This document shows, piece by piece, positions 5,345 through 8,872 of a DNA stretch of 8,872 nt. The DNA is from Kiloniellales bacterium (GTDB lineage: Bacteria > Pseudomonadota > Alphaproteobacteria > Kiloniellales > JAKSDN01), in the NCBI GenBank assembly GCA_022360075.1, contig JAKSDN010000741.1, positions 1 to 8,872 on the forward strand, written 5' to 3'. A model generated the notes under the pieces. That model worked only from the letters and a program-made list of their open reading frames with translations. It was not told the origin of the DNA and made no database searches. The position numbers were made by a program, and so were the translations under genes. The stretch's first letter is position 1; the number at the start of each line of letters is the position of its first letter.

Positions 5345-6484
5345 ATGAACGCCATGCATAGCTCCGAGACGCTGGGAATCGGCCTGATCGGAACCGGCTA
5401 CATGGGCAAGGCCCACGCCTTCGCCTACGACGCCGTCACCAGTTTCTTTCCGGAGCTGCCGCGGCCGCGCCTCGAGCTGCTCTGCGACATCGATGCCGAG
5501 GTAGCCCGGCGGACGGCCGCCGCCCATGGCTTCGCACGCAGCAGCGACGACTGGCGCCAGGTGGTCTCGGACCCGGCCGTCGCGCTGGTCTCGATCACCA
5601 CGCCCAATGCCCTGCACCGGGAGATCGCGGTCGCCGCCCTGGAGGCCGGCAAGCATGTCTGGTGCGAAAAGCCCATGGGCCTGACCCTGGCCGATGCCGA
5701 GGCCATGACCGCCACCGCCCGGGCCACGGGGCGCGTGACCCTGCTCGGCTACAACTACCTGCGCAATCCCGCCCTGCGGCACGCCAAGGCTCTGATCGAG
5801 GCCGGCGCCATCGGCCGGGTCTTCGACTTCCAGGGCACGATCGACGAGGACTACCTCGCCGACCCCACCCTGCCCTGGTCCTGGCGCTGCCGCGTCGCCG
5901 ATGCGGGCTACGGCGTGCTCGGCGATCTGGGCTCGCATCTGATCGGGCTGGCGCACTACCTGGTCGGCCCGATCACGGACGTGACCGCGACGCTGGAGAC
6001 CGTGCACAAGGAGCGCAGCCTGCCCGACGGCAGCGGTCTAGGACCGGTCGAGAACGAGGACCTGGTCCAGGCCCTGCTCCGATTCGAGGCCGGGGTCGGC
6101 GGCCGGCTCACCGCGAGCCGCGTCGCCTGGGGCCGCAAGAACGGCATCCGCCTGGAGATCCACGGCACCGGCGGCACCATTCTCTTCGACCAGGAGCGGC
6201 TGAACGAGCTGCGGCTCTACCAGGCCGGCGAGCGCAAGGAGACCGAGGGCTTCCGCACGATCCTGACCGGCCCCCAGCATCCGCCCTACGACCGCTTCTG
6301 GCCCGCGCCGGGCCACAGTCTCGGCTTCGGCGACCTGAAGATCATCGAGCTCGCCCACCTGCTCGAAGCCATCGCCGAGGGCACGCCCGCCTATCCTGCC
6401 TTCGAGGACGGCCTGCAGATCGAGCGCGTGATCGACGCGGTCGCTCGCTCGGCGGAGACGCGAGGCTGGGTCACGGTGGGCTGA
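5345..6484 (+). CDS. Gfo/Idh/MocA-family oxidoreductase, possible inositol dehydrogenase
   Basis: A 379-residue cytoplasmic NAD(P)-dependent dehydrogenase that probably oxidises a cyclic polyol or sugar hydroxyl to a ketone or lactone. The Rossmann motif is GLIGTGYMGKAHA (13-25). The family lysine motif is CEKPMG (107-112, Lys109), and the second catalytic region GVLGDLGSHLIGLAHYLVG (190-208) supplies Asp194 and His198. These align with the Lys-Asp-His triad of Bacillus IolG. It is longer than typical IolG (about 330-345), with an extended C-terminus containing PAPGHSLGFGDLKIIELAHL (320-339). That ending is common in MocA proteins of sugar-catabolic clusters. Start: ATG 5345 with AAGG five bases upstream; ATG 5354 is an alternative. 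It lies on the same strand as the importer but is separated by the DUF1127 gene. The iol context favours myo-, scyllo- or chiro-inositol as substrate, but the reaction cannot be fixed from sequence. Confidence 0.85.
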   Translation: MNAMHSSETLGIGLIGTGYMGKAHAFAYDAVTSFFPELPRPRLELLCDIDAEVARRTAAAHGFARSSDDWRQVVSDPAVALVSITTPNALHREIAVAALEAGKHVWCEKPMGLTLADAEAMTATARATGRVTLLGYNYLRNPALRHAKALIEAGAIGRVFDFQGTIDEDYLADPTLPWSWRCRVADAGYGVLGDLGSHLIGLAHYLVGPITDVTATLETVHKERSLPDGSGLGPVENEDLVQALLRFEAGVGGRLTASRVAWGRKNGIRLEIHGTGGTILFDQERLNELRLYQAGERKETEGFRTILTGPQHPPYDRFWPAPGHSLGFGDLKIIELAHLLEAIAEGTPAYPAFEDGLQIERVIDAVARSAETRGWVTVG

Positions 6485-6497
6485 GGCGGTTACCCCC

Positions 6498-7529
6498 TCA
6501 GAACTCTCCCACGGCTGCCGGCCGCCCGCTTTCCGCCGACTCCAGCAGCGCATCGATCAGCCGGTGCACCTTCAGCGCCTCGCGCCCGGTGACCCGCGGC
6601 GCGCTGCCGTTTTCGATCGCGTCCAGGAAATCCGCGATCAGGGCGCGGTGATAGTCGTTCGGGAAGGCCATGGGGTCGGCGCCGGTGCCGCCCTGGCTTT
6701 GCGCGGCGTCCAGGCTCTCGTTGCGGCCGTCGTGGTAGCGGACTTCGAGCGAGGTCCCGACGACCTCGGCCGTGCCCTCGGTGCCGATCAGCGCGATGCC
6801 CTCGGGAAAGCCGGGATAGGCGGTGGTAGTCGCGGTCAGCGAGCCCAGCACGCCGTCGTCGAAGCGCAGGGCGGCGGTCACCAGGTCCTCGGTCTCCATG
6901 CGGTGAACGCGGCTGGTGCCGGCGTAGGCGAAGACCTCGCGCGGCAGGCCGACCAGCGACAGGAAAAGGTCGAGCGTGTGAATGCCCTGGGTCAGCAGCA
7001 CGCCGCCGCCGTCGCGGGCCTTGTCGCCGCGGCCCGGCTGGTCGTAGTAGCTCTGCGGGCGCCAGTTGAGGCAGGAGACGGAAGCCGCCACCAGTTCGCC
7101 GAGCCCACCGCTTACCAAGATCTCGCGCAGGCGCTCGCCCGACGGGCGGAAGCGGTGCTGCAAGACGACGCCCAGCGTCACGCCGGCCTGCTCGCAGGCT
7201 TCGACCAGCGCGACGGAGCGCGCCCAGGTGATCTCCAGCGGCTTTTCCAGCAGCACGTGCTTGCCCGCGGCCGCGCACTGCCGCACCAGCTCCAGATGCG
7301 TGTTCGGTGGCGTCAGCAGGGCGACGGCCGTGACGCTGTCGTCGGCGAGGATCTGCTCCAGGCTTTCGGCCAGCGGAAAGCCGAAGTCATCGGCGAAGGC
7401 CTTTCGGCGCTCGGCCGAGGGGCTGTAGGCGTAGGCGAGCTCGACCCGCTCGGCGAGGTCGAGATAGCTCTCGGCGTGCGGCCGCACCGCCATGCCGAGC
7501 CCGACCAGGGCGACGCGCGGTCGGCTCAC
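6498..7529 (-). CDS. Gfo/Idh/MocA-family oxidoreductase (second copy)
   Basis: A 343-residue NAD(P)-dependent dehydrogenase, not closely similar to the neighbour at 5345. The Rossmann start is VALVGLGMAVRPHA (6-19), so the usual third glycine of GxGxxG/A is shifted or replaced. The lysine motif LLEKPLE is at 93-99 (Lys96). The second catalytic region is GGGVLLTQGIHTLDL (174-188): His184 is present, but Thr180 stands where IolG-type enzymes have the catalytic-region Asp. Start: GTG (complement of 7527-7529). Its GTGA overlaps the TGA of the upstream hydroxyacid dehydrogenase gene, which strongly supports this start and implies translational coupling. It is the last gene of a three-gene minus-strand operon. 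Its stop lies 13 bp from that of the convergent oxidoreductase. The substrate is unknown; a sugar or sugar-acid derivative is likely from the company of a lactonase-like amidohydrolase. Confidence 0.85.
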   Translation of the reverse strand: MSRPRVALVGLGMAVRPHAESYLDLAERVELAYAYSPSAERRKAFADDFGFPLAESLEQILADDSVTAVALLTPPNTHLELVRQCAAAGKHVLLEKPLEITWARSVALVEACEQAGVTLGVVLQHRFRPSGERLREILVSGGLGELVAASVSCLNWRPQSYYDQPGRGDKARDGGGVLLTQGIHTLDLFLSLVGLPREVFAYAGTSRVHRMETEDLVTAALRFDDGVLGSLTATTTAYPGFPEGIALIGTEGTAEVVGTSLEVRYHDGRNESLDAAQSQGGTGADPMAFPNDYHRALIADFLDAIENGSAPRVTGREALKVHRLIDALLESAESGRPAAVGEF

Positions 7530-8545
7530 GATGCGGGCTCGGCCACGGGCGGCGCGATGCCGAGCCGGGTCAGGCGATGGGCCCGGGGCGCGTTCAGCGC
7601 CCGCTCCGGCAGCCGTCCGGACAGCAGGGCCTCGATTTGCGCGACCGTGCCGAGCGCCTGGGCCTCGATGGCCTGCGGGGTCAGGCCGCCGATGTGCGGC
7701 GTGGCGATGACGTTCGGCAGCTTGGCGAGCCCGGGCGAGGGCATCTGGTCGGGCGCCCGGCCGACATCCATCGCCGCGCCCGCGATCCCGCCGGAAGCCA
7801 GCGCCGCCTCCAAGGCCACCTCGTCGACCAGGTTGCCGCGCGAGACGTTGATGAAGAAAGCGCTCGGCTTCATGCGCGCGAAAGCCGCCGCGTCCAAGAG
7901 ATTCTCGGTCGCGTCGTTGGCGACGACCAAACAGACGACGTGGTCCGAACGGGTCAGGAGATCGTCCATCTCGACCTGGACGATGCCGGGCGCTTCAATT
8001 GTTTTGTAGGGGTCGTTCACCAGCACCGTCATACCGAAAGCCTGACCGAGCGCGGCCACGCGCGCGCCGATGTTGCCGTAGCCGAGAATGCCCAGCGTGC
8101 CGCCGGCCAATTGCCCACCCATGGCGACCGTCTGCGGCCGCTCTTGGCGATAGGCGGTCGCATAGCCCGTGATGCCGCGCGCCAAGTCGATCATCAGACC
8201 GAATACCAGCTCGCTCACGGAGTCGATGAAGCCCGGCGCGGCATTGGCGACGAGGACACCGTTGCGCGAGGCGGCCGGGATGTCGACGGTGCGCACGTCG
8301 ACGGCGCAGCGCAGAAAGACGACCAAGTCCGGCGCGTTGTCGAAGAGCTGAGCTTCGCCCGGCGTCATGCGGTCCGACAGGATGATCTCGCAGCCGCATG
8401 CGGCCTCGATCAGCGCCTCGGTCGGCAGCGGCGCGCCGGTCTCGTTGAGCCGCACCTCGGCAAGGCTCTGGAGCGCCGCAAGCGCCCGCGGGCCATAGTA
8501 GTTGGCTCGGCTTTCCTCGGTGTGCGAGAGGAGGATCGTCGGCAT
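7526..8545 (-). CDS. D-isomer-specific 2-hydroxyacid dehydrogenase-like protein
   Basis: A 339-residue cytoplasmic NAD(P)-dependent enzyme of the phosphoglycerate/glyoxylate-reductase family, interconverting a 2-hydroxy and a 2-keto acid. The nucleotide-binding domain is inserted between two halves of the catalytic domain. GGTLGILGYGNIGARVA (148-164) carries the GxGxxG motif. INVSRGNLVDE (232-242) supplies the substrate-binding Arg236, and ATPHIGG (281-287) the catalytic His284. The usual DVFExEP segment reads DVGRAPDQMP (260-269), so the catalytic Glu of the Arg-Glu-His triad is not at its usual place; Asp266 is one residue further on. I recall this GRAPDQMP version from a proteobacterial subfamily, so it is probably not a local mutation. 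Start: ATG 8543-8545 with CGGAG upstream. It is 24 bp downstream of the amidohydrolase gene and overlaps the next gene by 4 bp. The substrate is unknown. Confidence 0.87.
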   Translation of the reverse strand: MPTILLSHTEESRANYYGPRALAALQSLAEVRLNETGAPLPTEALIEAACGCEIILSDRMTPGEAQLFDNAPDLVVFLRCAVDVRTVDIPAASRNGVLVANAAPGFIDSVSELVFGLMIDLARGITGYATAYRQERPQTVAMGGQLAGGTLGILGYGNIGARVAALGQAFGMTVLVNDPYKTIEAPGIVQVEMDDLLTRSDHVVCLVVANDATENLLDAAAFARMKPSAFFINVSRGNLVDEVALEAALASGGIAGAAMDVGRAPDQMPSPGLAKLPNVIATPHIGGLTPQAIEAQALGTVAQIEALLSGRLPERALNAPRAHRLTRLGIAPPVAEPAS

Positions 8546-8569
8546 CAGCGGGCTCCGCCGGAGACAGAT

Positions 8570-8872
8570 CTAGAAGCCATAGAGCACGGCCGGGTTGTCG
8601 GCGAGGATGCGCCGCGTCAGGGCGTCGTCGCCGGTCCAGTGCGCCAGGACATCGAGCAGCATGGCATCGTCGGGGATATTGTCCTGCGCCGAGGGATGTG
8701 GCCAGTTGCTGGCCCAGACCATGCGCTCGGGTGCCGCCGCGATCAGCCCGCGCGCCAGCTCGCCGACATCGTCGAAGTGCGGCGCGCCCTGCTTCGAGGT
8801 CTCGTAGGGCGCGGAGAGCTTGACCCAGACCCGCCCGCTCTCGAGCAGGCGCAGCAGCACCTGATAGCCGGC
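8570..8872 (-). CDS. Amidohydrolase (PDC-lactonase-like), C-terminal part; 5' end beyond right edge
   Basis: The last 100 or so residues of a metal-type TIM-barrel hydrolase of the Amidohydro_2 family. This branch includes 2-pyrone-4,6-dicarboxylate lactonase (LigI) and sugar lactonases. The stretch VWVKLSAPYETS matches the barrel strand 'WVKLSgPYR.S' of this branch. ERMVWASNWPHPS matches the strand-8 motif 'rvlWGtDWPHP', and the C-terminus ends in the typical ILADNPAVLYGF. The strand-8 Asp, catalytic base in LigI-type enzymes, is Asn here; I have seen Asn versions in related proteins. The frame is open to the edge; a GTG within it is internal, not the start. It is the first visible gene of the minus-strand operon, 24 bp before the hydroxyacid dehydrogenase. 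It probably hydrolyses a lactone made by one of the neighbouring dehydrogenases (inference). Confidence 0.85.
   Translation of the reverse strand, partial: AGYQVLLRLLESGRVWVKLSAPYETSKQGAPHFDDVGELARGLIAAAPERMVWASNWPHPSAQDNIPDDAMLLDVLAHWTGDDALTRRILADNPAVLYGF

Noticed and set aside
6564..8009. 480-codon open frame on the plus strand
   Set aside because: It is antisense to two well-supported dehydrogenase genes, is compositionally biased and matches no family; a mirror frame.

Overview
This is a GC-rich segment of an alphaproteobacterial chromosome. That placement rests on the very strong G/C preference at third codon positions, an RpiR-type regulator next to iolC, a tiny DUF1127 protein, and a GTCATTGCCGGG...GAGGGTGACA-type palindromic intergenic repeat. 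The genus cannot be fixed from the window; Rhodospirillales or Rhizobiales-like bacteria are my best guess. The theme is uptake and oxidation of inositol or a related polyol or sugar.

Left part (1-2078): the 5' two thirds of iolC (5-dehydro-2-deoxygluconokinase) runs off the left edge on the minus strand. It lies 308 bp downstream of an RpiR-family regulator on the same strand, very probably the inositol repressor IolR. The order iolR-iolC matches the iolRCDEB arrangement described in Sinorhizobium. The gap between them holds a compact element made of nested hairpins. It also holds an operator-like site whose partner lies in the iolR/transporter divergent region, on top of the -10 of a good promoter. 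The shared pattern is AGAAT-N4-ATTCCATA.

Middle part (2079-5037): a three-gene plus-strand operon encodes a CUT2-type ABC importer: periplasmic binding protein, membrane permease and single-domain ATPase. Two hairpins separate the binding-protein gene from the permease gene. A 48-codon frame with a strong ribosome-binding site overlaps the binding-protein start codon by 4 bp (ATGA) and may be a leader peptide. A 51-residue DUF1127 gene follows on the opposite strand.

Right part (5345-8872): a plus-strand Gfo/Idh/MocA oxidoreductase faces a minus-strand cluster of three genes: amidohydrolase (partial), D-2-hydroxyacid-dehydrogenase-like protein, and a second Gfo/Idh/MocA oxidoreductase. The last two are coupled by a GTGA overlap. 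A cyclic polyol or sugar could be imported, oxidised by the MocA-type dehydrogenases, and either passed to the Iol pathway or oxidised, opened as a lactone by the amidohydrolase, and handled by the hydroxyacid dehydrogenase. That second branch is inference. Two of its proteins lack the usual acidic residue at a catalytic position.

I saw no tRNA, rRNA, CRISPR array, insertion sequence or prophage gene. The most useful new observations are the shared operator, the nested-hairpin element inside the probable iolC leader, and the uncharacterised three-gene oxidation cluster.
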